Source of the DNA: Vulcanimicrobiota bacterium | GTDB lineage: Bacteria; Vulcanimicrobiota; Vulcanimicrobiia; Vulcanimicrobiales; Vulcanimicrobiaceae | Direction of reading: 5' to 3' | NCBI GenBank assembly: GCA_019233415.1 | Contig: JAFAMK010000033.1 | Coordinates: forward strand, 1 to 23,798 | DNA length: 23,798 nt | Part shown: positions 1 to 8,197 of the stretch, piece by piece | Layout: each line of letters opens with the position of its first letter | How positions within the stretch are numbered: the first letter of the stretch is position 1 | Position numbers and translations under genes: made by a program | The notes under the pieces: generated by a model | Seen by the model: only the letters and a program-made list of their open reading frames with translations | Databases searched by the model: none | Told to the model about the DNA's origin: nothing

Positions 1-1
1 C

Positions 2-73
2 GGTCCGCCGGTCCACGCCGCCGGGACCTTGCAGTTCAAAGGGGTGGGACTCGTCGAACCGGGGACGCCGTGA
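2..73 (+). CDS. C-terminal tail of an unidentified upstream protein (partial)
   Basis: Only the last 23 codons lie in the window. The frame reads ...QFKGVGLVEPGTP and then stops with TGA at 71-73. That TGA overlaps the GTG start of the next gene in a GTGA arrangement, typical of translationally coupled genes. The Gly/Pro/beta-type residue pattern would suit the end of an extracytoplasmic or carbohydrate-active protein, but nothing diagnostic is visible and no function is assigned. The other frames across this stretch do not end so neatly against the following gene. Confidence 0.45.
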   Translation, partial: GPPVHAAGTLQFKGVGLVEPGTP

Positions 74-765
74 CACCGATCCTCGCCGCACTCGTCGTGC
101 TCATGTACCATCGCGTCGCGCCCGACGTGCCGAAGAACCCCGTCGGCCTGCAGCTGACCGTCGCGCCTGCGTCGTTCTCCGCGCAGCTCGACCTGATTTC
201 GCGCGAACGCCTGCGCGTCTACACCGCCGACGACGCGGCGCAGCGGATCGCGCGCGGCGAGCACCTCGACGGCGTCGTGCTGACGTTCGACGACGGGCGC
301 ATCGACGGCTACGACGTCATCTTCCCGATGCTCGAACGCCGCGGAATGCACGCGACCTTCTACGTGAACAGCTCGACGATCGACGGCCCGTTCCACATGA
401 CGTGGCGCGACCTGCGCGCGCTGCGCGCCGCCGGCAACGAAATCGGCTGCCATGGCCACGAGCACGTCGACCTGTCAACACTCGACGAAGCGCAGCAACG
501 GTACCAAATCGAACACTGCCTCGATCGCGTGCAGCAACACGCCGGCGCACGCCCACGCACCTACGCCTACGCATCGGGACGCTACGACGCGACGACGCGC
601 GCGCTCATCCGCCGCGACGGATTTGAAGCCGCAGTGACGGAGATTCCAGGCGAGGTCTCGCCTGGTGTCGATCCGACACAGTGGCCGCGCCGCCGCGTCG
701 ACCGCGACACGACCTTGGAACAGTTCGCAGCACTCGTTGAGCCTGCTCGCTCGAACCACCACTGA
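70..765 (+). CDS. Polysaccharide deacetylase family protein (NodB homology domain)
   Basis: The 231-residue product is a short carbohydrate esterase 4 / NodB domain, which removes N- or O-acetyl groups from polysaccharides using a divalent metal. Visible landmarks are the beta-1 strand ending MYHRV (12-16), the TFDDG motif (72-76) holding the catalytic base and metal-ligand Asp pair D74/D75, and the GCHGHEHVDL segment, in which H128 and H132 fit the HxxxH metal ligands. The segment AYASGRYD (166-173) sits where family members carry a Pro-Tyr-Gly arginine-containing motif; here the Pro is Ala. There is no clear signal peptide, so it may be cytoplasmic or exported with a partner. The start is GTG at 70, overlapping the upstream stop; a later in-frame ATG at 103 would cut off the first strand. 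The overlap suggests co-transcription with the upstream gene. Confidence 0.9.
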   Translation: MTPILAALVVLMYHRVAPDVPKNPVGLQLTVAPASFSAQLDLISRERLRVYTADDAAQRIARGEHLDGVVLTFDDGRIDGYDVIFPMLERRGMHATFYVNSSTIDGPFHMTWRDLRALRAAGNEIGCHGHEHVDLSTLDEAQQRYQIEHCLDRVQQHAGARPRTYAYASGRYDATTRALIRRDGFEAAVTEIPGEVSPGVDPTQWPRRRVDRDTTLEQFAALVEPARSNHH

Positions 766-833
766 CGGTCCGTGTCCACGCTCACGGAGCGAATGGGCAC
801 TTCAGCGACTTCTCAGACGTTGCGTGTACACCC

Positions 834-2342
834 ATGCCTACGATGCACGCCGTCATTCGCAAGCGCACGCTCGCCTCATTCGTAGCTGTCGCACTATTGG
901 CCGCTTGCGGCGGCGGCGGAACGAGCGGCGGCGGTAGCGTACCGGTCACGCCGACACCGAGCCCGACGCCATCGTCTTGCACCGCCGCCTACGCGCGCGG
1001 GGCGAACGGCGCGCGCTTGGCGCCGCGCGCCGAAGCCGGCGGAACGGTTCCGAATCAGCTGTACGTGACGTACCGGCCGAGCGCTGCGTCGCGCGCAACG
1101 TCGAGCATCGACCGCAGCGTTGCGGCGACGCGGGCCGTCGACTTGGGCGTGCAAGTCGGCAACGCGCGACGCATCCTGACGCTTCCTGCCGGTGCCGACT
1201 TCGCCAAGGCGGCGAGCACGCTGCGTACGAACCCGGACGTCGTGGACGTCGCGCCGCTCCACTATCGCGCGGCAGCGTCGGTTCCTCCGGCCGGCACCGA
1301 CGCGGTGAACGATCAGTACTCCGACAACGTCGACCAGTGGTACCTCTACATCACCTCGACGAATCCGGCCGCGTGGGCGACGACGACCGGATCGACGGCA
1401 GTGACCATCGCGGTGATCGACACCGGCGTCGACGAGACGAACATCGATCTCGTACCGAAAGTCGACTATTCCGCGAGCATCCTGAACGGGACGACCACGA
1501 CCGGACTTACCGCGTCGCATGACGGCGACGGTCACGGAACGAACGTTGCCGGCCTCGCGGCCGCGCTGCCGAACAACCTCTACGGCTTTGCCGGCGTCGG
1601 CTACTCCACGCACCTGCTCGTGTACAAAATCTTCCCGCCGGCTTCGGCGACGAACCCGTGCCCGCAGGCAAGCACGGCCGACGAAGCGCTCGCGATCACC
1701 GACGCAGTCAATCGCGGTGCGTCCGTGATCAACCTCAGCCTGGGCTCCCCGCAGAGCCAAAACGCCGATCCCGCTGAGCAGAATGCGATTGCGACGGCGA
1801 TCGCCGACAACGTGACGGTCGTCGCTGCTGCCGGCAACGAGTTTCCCGGCAGTGACGGCCAGCAGCTCGACTACCCCGCAGCGTACAGCGGTGTCGTCGC
1901 CGTCGGCGCATCGGCCGCGGTCGATGACAACGTCGGAGCGTCGTACAGCGCGATTTCCAGTGAGAATGTCGCGTCGTACTCGAACTCGGGACCGACACTC
2001 CTCGCGCCGGGAGGCGACGCGCACGGCTCGGGTGACGCCAACGACGTGCTGCATTGGATCGAGGGCTACTCGACGACGAACCCGGACCTCCCCGCCAACG
2101 GCAAGTGCTCGAACAACGGCGGCGTCTGCCGCGCGCTCTTCAACGGCACGTCGCAGGCGACGCCACAAGTCTCCGGCGCGATCGCGCTGATGGAAGCATA
2201 CCACGGCGGTGCGCGCTCGCTCACGCCCCCGCAAGTCACCACGATCCTCCGGAATACCGCCGACAATATCGGCGTGTCGAGCACGCGCGGCGGCGCGGGA
2301 CGGCTGAACGTCGCGAACGCCGTCGCGGCGGCGCACCCCTAG
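834..2342 (+). CDS. Subtilisin-like serine protease (S8 family), lipoprotein-type signal
   Basis: The 502-residue product is a secreted subtilase. The N-terminus has a basic segment, a hydrophobic core and the lipobox LLAAC (C25), followed by a Gly/Ser/Pro/Thr-rich linker, which predicts a lipid-anchored extracytoplasmic enzyme. Residues about 70-145 resemble an I9-type inhibitory propeptide. The catalytic triad is Asp196 (VIDTGVD), His234 (GDGHGTNVAG) and Ser440 (NGTSQATPQ), with oxyanion Asn335 (AAAGNEF). The N-terminal Met at 834 is followed by another ATG at 843; no strong ribosome binding site separates them. The gene ends 4 bp from the convergent kinase gene, leaving no room for a separate terminator. 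The family and active site are secure; the substrate is unknown. Confidence 0.95.
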   Translation: MPTMHAVIRKRTLASFVAVALLAACGGGGTSGGGSVPVTPTPSPTPSSCTAAYARGANGARLAPRAEAGGTVPNQLYVTYRPSAASRATSSIDRSVAATRAVDLGVQVGNARRILTLPAGADFAKAASTLRTNPDVVDVAPLHYRAAASVPPAGTDAVNDQYSDNVDQWYLYITSTNPAAWATTTGSTAVTIAVIDTGVDETNIDLVPKVDYSASILNGTTTTGLTASHDGDGHGTNVAGLAAALPNNLYGFAGVGYSTHLLVYKIFPPASATNPCPQASTADEALAITDAVNRGASVINLSLGSPQSQNADPAEQNAIATAIADNVTVVAAAGNEFPGSDGQQLDYPAAYSGVVAVGASAAVDDNVGASYSAISSENVASYSNSGPTLLAPGGDAHGSGDANDVLHWIEGYSTTNPDLPANGKCSNNGGVCRALFNGTSQATPQVSGAIALMEAYHGGARSLTPPQVTTILRNTADNIGVSSTRGGAGRLNVANAVAAAHP

Positions 2343-2346
2343 TCGG

Positions 2347-4002
2347 TCAGACGTTCAGTGGCGTTGCGTCTCGCATGCGCGAGCGCGACGCCGGGACGTG
2401 CAGCGCGAAGGTCGTGCGGCCGGGGTCGGCTGATTCGAGGACGACTCGGCCGCCGCAGCGCGCCACGGCGTGCTGCACGATCGCCAGGCCCAGGCCGGAG
2501 CCGTCGATGTCGCCGCGGTCTTCGCCGCGGAAGAAGCGCTCGAAGACACGCTCGCGCTCGGCCGGCGGGATTCCCGGGCCGCCGTCGGTGACGCGCACGA
2601 CGACGTCGCGGCCGTCGGCGGCAACCGACACGACGACCGTGCTGCCGTTGCCGTACTTCACGGCGTTGTCGACGAGGTTGCCGATCGCTTCGTGCAGGTC
2701 GGCCGCGTCGGCGACGACCGTCGGCGAACCGCTCGTTTGAAGCACGACTTCGCCGCCGCGCGCCGACGTCACGCCGGCGACCGCGTCGGCGGCGATCTCC
2801 GCCACGTCGACGGTCGTGCTCTCCGACGGTTCGGGACGTTCGAGCCGCGCGAGGACGATCAGCCGTTCGACCAGCGCGCGCATCCGTGCGGTCTGCGCTT
2901 GGAGCGTCGAGAGCGCACGCTCGCGCACGCCGGGGTCTTCGGTCCGCGCCTTGCGCAGAATCTGCAGATAGCCGTCGATGACCGTGAGCGGCGTGCGCAA
3001 CTCGTGTCCTGCGTCGGCGACGAAGCGGCGCATGTGCTCTTCGACGTTGCGCCGCTCGGCGAACGCCTCGGCGACCTTCGCCGTGGCGCCGTTGTAGGCG
3101 GCGATCAGCGAGCCCAGCTCGTCGCGGTCCTTGGTGCGCACGGGGCGCGGCGTGAAGTCGCCGCTGGCGAAGCGGCGCAGCTCGTCGGTGACCGTCAGCA
3201 GCGGGCGGATCGCAAGACCGGAAAACCAGCGCCCCAGGAACCACGCGATGACGAGCGCGACCACCAAGCTCGCGGCGAGTAGCATCAAGTAGGAGCGGAT
3301 CGCCGGCTGGAGGCGCGCGTAGTCGGGCGCGATCACGACCGCCTGGGGACCGCTGCCGATCCGCACGAAGTGCGGCCGCAGCCCGAGGCCCAGCAGCGAG
3401 CCGATGCTCAAGTTCTCGAAACCACCGCGCCGGTGGTCGGGCGGTGGTCCCGGCGCGGTCGACACGGCCTTGGTCACGGTGGAACCGTCGCCGCTCTGCA
3501 CGGTGTAGGCGAAGTTTCCGTCGCGCACTGCCAGCGCGGGGCCGCGCCCCTTCGGGTCGGCGACCGCAGCCGAAACCTGCCCCTGTGCGGGATTGAGCAT
3601 CACCGGTCCGGCGGCCGAAAGCGTGGCCCCGCCCGTCAGCGGCGGAAACGGTTCCGGGGAGAACACTTCCGGCGGATGCCAGGGAGCGGCGGTGGTGATG
3701 AAGTGCCGCGTTCCGACCACGAAGCCGAACTTGCCGGGCGGCGGGATGATGATGATGACGCCGTCGCGCGACGCGCGCTGGCGGATCAGCTTCTCGATCT
3801 CGCTCGGCTGCAGGTGCGGGTGCGCCGCGACGATCGTCTCCGCGACGCGCGCGCTGACCTCGACCGCGTCGAGCGTCGTGTGCGCGAGCGTATCGAACGC
3901 CAGCCGCGTCACGAGGACTGCAGCAACCATCAGCAGCAGCGCGAAGAGCGACGCGTACGAGAGGGTGAGCCGCGCGCGCAGTGAGAGCGAGAATGCCCGC
4001 AT
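2347..4002 (-). CDS. Two-component sensor histidine kinase (HAMP, class I HisKA)
   Basis: The 551-residue inner-membrane kinase has a first membrane helix at about 13-36, a roughly 200-residue sensing region rich in Gly and Pro, and a second helix at about 237-256. A HAMP linker runs to about 305. The dimerisation/phosphoacceptor box is DAGHELRTP with His333. The ATP-binding domain has the N box GNLVDNAVKY (N442, N446), the G1 box DGGPGIPP (473-480) and the G2 box GSGLGLAIV (501-509). The ATG at 4002 overlaps the stop of the response-regulator gene by one base (TGATG), so the pair is translationally coupled. The frame is open further upstream, but that extension lies inside the regulator gene and reads as shadow sequence. 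The signal sensed is unknown. Confidence 0.95.
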   Translation of the reverse strand: MRAFSLSLRARLTLSYASLFALLLMVAAVLVTRLAFDTLAHTTLDAVEVSARVAETIVAAHPHLQPSEIEKLIRQRASRDGVIIIIPPPGKFGFVVGTRHFITTAAPWHPPEVFSPEPFPPLTGGATLSAAGPVMLNPAQGQVSAAVADPKGRGPALAVRDGNFAYTVQSGDGSTVTKAVSTAPGPPPDHRRGGFENLSIGSLLGLGLRPHFVRIGSGPQAVVIAPDYARLQPAIRSYLMLLAASLVVALVIAWFLGRWFSGLAIRPLLTVTDELRRFASGDFTPRPVRTKDRDELGSLIAAYNGATAKVAEAFAERRNVEEHMRRFVADAGHELRTPLTVIDGYLQILRKARTEDPGVRERALSTLQAQTARMRALVERLIVLARLERPEPSESTTVDVAEIAADAVAGVTSARGGEVVLQTSGSPTVVADAADLHEAIGNLVDNAVKYGNGSTVVVSVAADGRDVVVRVTDGGPGIPPAERERVFERFFRGEDRGDIDGSGLGLAIVQHAVARCGGRVVLESADPGRTTFALHVPASRSRMRDATPLNV

Positions 4003-4685
4003 CAGGCCTCGCGCAGCGAGTACCCGACGCCTCGGATGGTGTGGATCAGCCGCGCCGCGCCGGCCGCATCGACCTTGCCGCGGATGTACGAGATGTAGGT
4101 TTCGACCGTGTTCGGCGAGACGTCGCGGTCGACGCCCCACACGAGGTCGAGCAGTTCCTCGCGGGTGAAGACGCGGTTCGGCCGGCGCGCGAGCGTTGCG
4201 AGCAAATCGAACTCGCGCGTCGAGAGCGCGAGCCGCCGGCCGCCGCGGCGCACGAAGCGCGCTTCCAGGTCGATCTCGAGGTCGGCGAAGGTCAGGTACT
4301 CGACGCGGCGCAGCATCGGTCGGCGCAGCGCCGTGTGAATGCGCGCGGCCAGTTCACCCAGTTCGAACGGCTTGGGAAGATAGTCGTCGGCGCCGGCGCG
4401 CAAGCCGTCGATGCGGTCGCGCACGTCGCCGCGCGCGGTCAGCATCACGATCGGCACTTCGGTCAGCCGGCGCAGCAGCGGGATCAGCGCCAAACCGTCG
4501 ATCCGCGGCATCATCACGTCCAGCACGATGCACTGCGGCTTCCAGTCGCGCACGAGCGTCAGCCCGTCGGCGCCGTCGACGGCGGTGCGGACGGCGAAGC
4601 CTTCCTGGGTCAGCCCGACTTCCAACATCTCACGAATCCCCGCCTCGTCATCGATGACGGCGACCCGTTCCGAACCTTGCTCCAC
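4002..4685 (-). CDS. OmpR/PhoB-family response regulator
   Basis: The 227-residue cytoplasmic transcription regulator pairs with the kinase immediately downstream. The receiver domain (about 7-120) shows acidic residues D12/D13, phospho-acceptor Asp56 (VLDVMMP), Thr83 (MLTARGD) and Lys105 (LPKPF). The winged-helix effector domain (about 130-225) has the typical STREFDLL, NTVETYISYIRGK and IRGVGYSL segments. GTG at 4685 gives the usual family length. The open frame extends upstream to 4817, but that part overlaps the antiporter gene and lacks receiver-like sequence. It lies 61 bp downstream of the antiporter on the same strand, so the three genes may form one transcript. Confidence 0.93.
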   Translation of the reverse strand: MEQGSERVAVIDDEAGIREMLEVGLTQEGFAVRTAVDGADGLTLVRDWKPQCIVLDVMMPRIDGLALIPLLRRLTEVPIVMLTARGDVRDRIDGLRAGADDYLPKPFELGELAARIHTALRRPMLRRVEYLTFADLEIDLEARFVRRGGRRLALSTREFDLLATLARRPNRVFTREELLDLVWGVDRDVSPNTVETYISYIRGKVDAAGAARLIHTIRGVGYSLREA

Positions 4686-4746
4686 CCTGTGATGATGCCG
4701 GCCGCCGCTGGGATCATCCTGGATCGGAGACCCAGGCGAAACACAG

Positions 4747-5877
4747 CTAGCTCGTCGCCGCTCGTCCCCCGTACAGCCGGGCGAGGACGACTTCGAGCGG
4801 TGCGCCCTGCACGACAATCGTCACCAGCACCACCGCGAACGTCGCGTCGATGATTTGCGGCCGGTACGGAAGCGCCTCCGGCAGCGAGAGCGCCAGCGCG
4901 AGTGGAAGCGCGCCGCGCATCCCCGCGAGAAAGACCGTGATCCGGTCGGCGCGGTCGCGCGTCGCCACCAGCGACAGAAGAACGCGCGCGAGCGTCACCG
5001 CGGCAATGGCAGCGAAGACGAGCGCGGGCTCGTGCACGATGCGGTCGGGCCGAATCAGCAGTCCCGTCGCGATGAAGACGACGGCGTTCGCGACGAACGC
5101 GAGCGCACTCCACGCGCGGTCGACGTCGAGCGCGTTGCTGAGCACGCCCGGCGTGCGCGCGAGCGCCGCGCGCAGCGCGATCGCACCGGCAGCGGTCGCG
5201 AAAATGCCGGACAGGTGCAGCGCGGTCGCGCCGAGATACGCGCCGTACGCGAGCACGATCGTCACGGTGATCTCGTGCTCCCACGCCGCCGTCGCGCGCA
5301 GCACCGCCGCACAGATCGCGCCGAAGATCGCACCCACCACGGCGCCGCCGGCAACCTCGAACGCGCCGAGCGCGACGTCGGTCCACGGCGAGGCCGGCGG
5401 GGCACCGCTCGCGAGCGCGACTGCGAACGCGAACAGCACGAGCGCGATTCCGTCGTTGCTCAGCGACTCCGCTTCGACCAGCGTGCGCACGTCGTCGGGA
5501 ACGTGCACGCGGCGGAACGCGGCGACGACGGCGACGGGATCGGTCGCCGCGACGATCGCGCCGAACAGCACCGCCGCGTCGAGCGGAAAAACGTGCGTCA
5601 GCACCAGCACGCCCGCGACGATCGCCGCCGTCACGAGCGTGCCGGGAACGGCGAGCAGCGCGATGCGGCCGGCCCCGCGCCGCAGCGCCGCCGCGTCGAG
5701 ATTCCAGGCGGCCTCGAAGATGAGCGGCGGCAGGAACACGAACAGCAGCGTGTCACCGAACGCGAACGGCGGCGGGATGGTGAAGAACGCGCCGGCGGCG
5801 ACGAGCGCGACCGGCGCCGGGACGCGCACGCGCTCGGCCAGGATCGCGACGATGACCGCGGCGCCGAGCAGGGCCAC
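4747..5877 (-). CDS. CPA1-family cation:proton antiporter (NhaP type)
   Basis: The 376-residue, strongly hydrophobic protein has about 11-12 membrane segments and probably exchanges Na+ or K+ for H+ across the inner membrane. Family signatures are ATDPVAVVA (ion-site TDP), ESLSNDG (family consensus ESLLNDG) with the ion-binding Asp, and GMRGALPLALALSLP near the C-terminus. The annotated start is GTG at 5877, which has no visible ribosome binding site and gives a short first helix. An in-frame CTG at 5910 has GAGG eight bases upstream (5919-5922) and would add 11 residues that lengthen the helix, so the true N-terminus is uncertain. It is divergent from the sigma-factor gene. Confidence 0.88.
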   Translation of the reverse strand: MALLGAAVIVAILAERVRVPAPVALVAAGAFFTIPPPFAFGDTLLFVFLPPLIFEAAWNLDAAALRRGAGRIALLAVPGTLVTAAIVAGVLVLTHVFPLDAAVLFGAIVAATDPVAVVAAFRRVHVPDDVRTLVEAESLSNDGIALVLFAFAVALASGAPPASPWTDVALGAFEVAGGAVVGAIFGAICAAVLRATAAWEHEITVTIVLAYGAYLGATALHLSGIFATAAGAIALRAALARTPGVLSNALDVDRAWSALAFVANAVVFIATGLLIRPDRIVHEPALVFAAIAAVTLARVLLSLVATRDRADRITVFLAGMRGALPLALALSLPEALPYRPQIIDATFAVVLVTIVVQGAPLEVVLARLYGGRAATS

Positions 5878-6045
5878 GAACGCGCCGACGCCGTGCGCGA
5901 CTTCGTTCAGCGGACGCGCCTCGAGAGCAGCTTGCGGTTCTTCATGCGATCTTCACATTCGCTGTGCGGGGAGGCGCCATCCGTTCGGCAGGCGGCGTCG
6001 TTACCCCGGCGAGGTGAGTGCAACGACGGAGCGAAGGCCAGTTCG

Positions 6046-6579
6046 ATGGATCCCGGGGTCCGCCTGATGGAGCGGGTTCGCGCGCGCGACGCCGCGGCGT
6101 TTGAAGCACTCTACGACGGCTACCACCGGCTCGTCTTCGGGATCGGCCTGCGAATGCTGGGCGATCCGGCCAGCGCCGAGGACCTGACGCAGACGGTGTT
6201 CATGAAGATCTGGACCGCGCCCGACGCCTTTCGCGGCGGCTCGTTCGTCGCGTGGGTCTCGCGCGTCGCGCGCAACCGCGCGCTCGACGTCCTGCGCTCG
6301 AAGGCCGTTCATCCCGAGACCGAGATTCCCGCCGAACTTCCGCTCGACGGTGCGCTCGACGACGACGTGTTCGCGCGGCTGGACGCGCAGCGCGTGCGCG
6401 ACGCGCTCGCGACGCTTCCCGCCGAGCAGCGCGGGCTGATCGAACTCGGCTTCTTCGGCGGCGTGACGCACCAGGAGCTGGCGCGGCGCACCGACACGCC
6501 GCTCGGCACGGTCAAGACGCGCATCCGCAACGGTTTGCGCCGGCTGCGCGCATCGCTCGGAGAGCGGGTGTCGCAGTGA
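6046..6579 (+). CDS. ECF-type RNA polymerase sigma factor
   Basis: The 177-residue product is an extracytoplasmic-function sigma factor of the SigK/RpoE kind. Region 2 (about 18-86) includes LYDGYHRLVFGIGLRMLGD and the AEDLTQTVFMKIW core-binding helix. Region 4 (about 117-172) includes LPAEQRGLIELGFFGG and the recognition helix THQELARRTDTPLGTVKTRI. The ATG at 6046 is chosen because homology to region 2 begins just after it and the upstream frame is only antisense to the antiporter. The TGA at 6577-6579 overlaps the GTG of the anti-sigma gene, the standard arrangement for a sigma/anti-sigma pair. A 7-bp inverted repeat (5996-6002 / 6022-6028) lies in the leader. Confidence 0.93.
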   Translation: MDPGVRLMERVRARDAAAFEALYDGYHRLVFGIGLRMLGDPASAEDLTQTVFMKIWTAPDAFRGGSFVAWVSRVARNRALDVLRSKAVHPETEIPAELPLDGALDDDVFARLDAQRVRDALATLPAEQRGLIELGFFGGVTHQELARRTDTPLGTVKTRIRNGLRRLRASLGERVSQ

Positions 6580-7355
6580 ACGGCGACCGCGAGAAGCTGC
6601 TCGACTCCGTCGCGCTCTACGCGCTCGGCGTGCTGCCGCGCGAGGAGGCCGCACTGATCGCGGCGTTCATCGCCAACGACGACGAGGCGATGCGCGAGTA
6701 CCTCGATTTGCGCGCGGCGGCCGACGTCGTCGCGCAGACCGCCGAAGAACCGGTCGACTCGACGCGCTCCGCGCGCATGAAAGAACGGCTGATGGCGCGC
6801 GTGCGCGCCGACGTGGCGGCCGGCACGACGGCGCGCACGCGCCCTGCCGCAACCTACGCCGCCTGGTGGTGGGGAACGGGGCTCGCGGCCGCGGCGGCGG
6901 TCGTCTTCTCGGTCGTCACCGTCGCGCAGGACGTGACGCTGCGCGGGGACCTCGCCACCGCCCAGCGCCGCAACGCGACCCTGGCGACGCAGCTCGCGCA
7001 AAACGACCGCGTCGCGGCACAAGACCGCCGCACCCTGACCGACCTCCTCGCGCCCGACGCGAAGCGCTACGACGTCGCGGCGGGGACGGTCATCCTGCGG
7101 CGCGACCGGCTGTATTTCACCTTCACGAAGCTGCCGCCGCTCCCGCGCGGCCGCGTCTACCAGGCCTGGACGATCCCCAAGGGCCAAAAGAACCCCGTGC
7201 CCAGCGTGACGTTCCTCCCCAACGCCGACGGGGTCGCGGTCGTCGCGCTCCCGGCCGACGCGACCCGGGTCGGGGCCGTGGCGCTCTCCGTCGAACCGGA
7301 GGGCGGGAGCAAGGCGCCGACGACGACGCCGACCTTCGTCCGCCCACTGACCTAG
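6576..7355 (+). CDS. RskA-like anti-sigma factor
   Basis: The 259-residue single-pass membrane protein probably sequesters the upstream sigma factor. The N-terminal cytoplasmic part contains SVALYALGVLPREEAAL (11-27), matching the anti-sigma domain of RskA proteins. It lacks the Cys/His zinc ligands of zinc-dependent anti-sigma domains. A membrane helix lies at about 95-115, followed by a short coiled coil (about 120-155). The C-terminal RskA domain has LYFTFTKLPPLPRGRVYQAW (179-198), then VTFLPNADGVAVVALP and SVEPEGGSKAPTT. The start is GTG at 6576, overlapping the sigma stop (GTGA). The signal that releases the sigma factor cannot be read from the sequence. Confidence 0.92.
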   Translation: MNGDREKLLDSVALYALGVLPREEAALIAAFIANDDEAMREYLDLRAAADVVAQTAEEPVDSTRSARMKERLMARVRADVAAGTTARTRPAATYAAWWWGTGLAAAAAVVFSVVTVAQDVTLRGDLATAQRRNATLATQLAQNDRVAAQDRRTLTDLLAPDAKRYDVAAGTVILRRDRLYFTFTKLPPLPRGRVYQAWTIPKGQKNPVPSVTFLPNADGVAVVALPADATRVGAVALSVEPEGGSKAPTTTPTFVRPLT

Positions 7356-7375
7356 CCACCCAGACCGGAACGCCT

Positions 7376-8197
7376 CTGCTCGAACCCGTCACCCGCGCGA
7401 CGCGCCGCGACGCGATCCGTTACGCCGCGCGCCGGCCGTACGACAACGTGTTCCTCCAATGGGTGCTCGAGGGCGGCCACGGCCCCGGCGCGCCCGACGA
7501 GCTGGTGCTCAGCCGCGACTTCCGCGGGCGCGTCAACGGCCTGGCCTACTACGGCACGCAGCTCGTCCTCGCGGCCGACGAGGAGAGCGCGGTCGACGCG
7601 TTCGCGGTCGAGACGCGCAAGCACCGCGGGCTGCGCAGCTTCGTCGGGCCGAAGCCGGTCGTCGACGGGCTCTGGGAACGGGTGCGCGGCTGGCACCCGC
7701 AGCCGGTGATCGTGCGCGAGGTCCAGCCGGTCTACGCGCTCACGCCGCAGGCGCTGCGCGAGGTCGGTCCCGACGTCGGCGTGCGGCGCGCGGTCGACGC
7801 CGACGTCCCGCTCGTCGTCGAGCACAGCGCGCAGATGATCCTGGGCGAGCTGGGCTACGACCCGCGCACGAACCGCGCCGCGTACGCGGCCGGCGTTCGC
7901 CGCGCGGTCGCGAGCGGCGTGTGGTGGGTCTGGATCGCCGACGGCGCGTTGCGCTTTCAGCTCAACGTCGGCCCGCGCACCGAGGCGACGGCGCAGCTGC
8001 AAGGCGTCTGGACCCCGCCCGAACAACGAGGGAACGCCTACGCCACCCTCGCCCTCGCCGGGATCGCACGGCGCCTCTTCGCAACGGAGTCCACGCTGTC
8101 GCTCTACGTCAACGGCTTCAACGAACCGGCGATCGCGCTCTACGAACGGGTCGGCTTCACGCGCGTCGGCGCCTTCGCGACCTACCTCTTCCCGTGA
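7376..8197 (+). CDS. GNAT acetyltransferase with N-terminal DUF4081 domain
   Basis: This is a two-part protein. Residues about 1-130 match the DUF4081 pattern (DNVFLQWVLEGG, LAYYGTQLVL, FVGPKPVVDGLWE). The C-terminal half is a GNAT fold with the acetyl-CoA loop region QLQGVWTPPEQRGNAYATLAL and the ending SLYVNGFNEPAIALYERVGF. Acceptor unknown. The start is a problem: no ATG, GTG or TTG in this frame lies close upstream of the conserved region. CTG at 7376 would place the NVF motif at the family's usual distance from the N-terminus and give 273 residues. The first standard start, GTG at 7448, truncates the first helix and gives 249 residues. The stop overlaps the next gene (GTGA). Family is secure, start uncertain. 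Confidence 0.85.
   Translation: MLEPVTRATRRDAIRYAARRPYDNVFLQWVLEGGHGPGAPDELVLSRDFRGRVNGLAYYGTQLVLAADEESAVDAFAVETRKHRGLRSFVGPKPVVDGLWERVRGWHPQPVIVREVQPVYALTPQALREVGPDVGVRRAVDADVPLVVEHSAQMILGELGYDPRTNRAAYAAGVRRAVASGVWWVWIADGALRFQLNVGPRTEATAQLQGVWTPPEQRGNAYATLALAGIARRLFATESTLSLYVNGFNEPAIALYERVGFTRVGAFATYLFP

Noticed and set aside
769..788. Weak hairpin after the deacetylase gene (TCCGTG/CACGGA)
   Set aside because: Only six base pairs, no T-run; common by chance at this GC content.
894..2336. Long minus-strand open frame antisense to the protease gene
   Set aside because: Arg/Ala/Val-rich low-complexity translation without motifs; the plus strand encodes an intact subtilase with full catalytic triad.
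4855..6045. Plus-strand extension of the sigma-factor frame across the antiporter gene
   Set aside because: The antiporter is clearly real on the minus strand; sigma homology begins only at about 6046.
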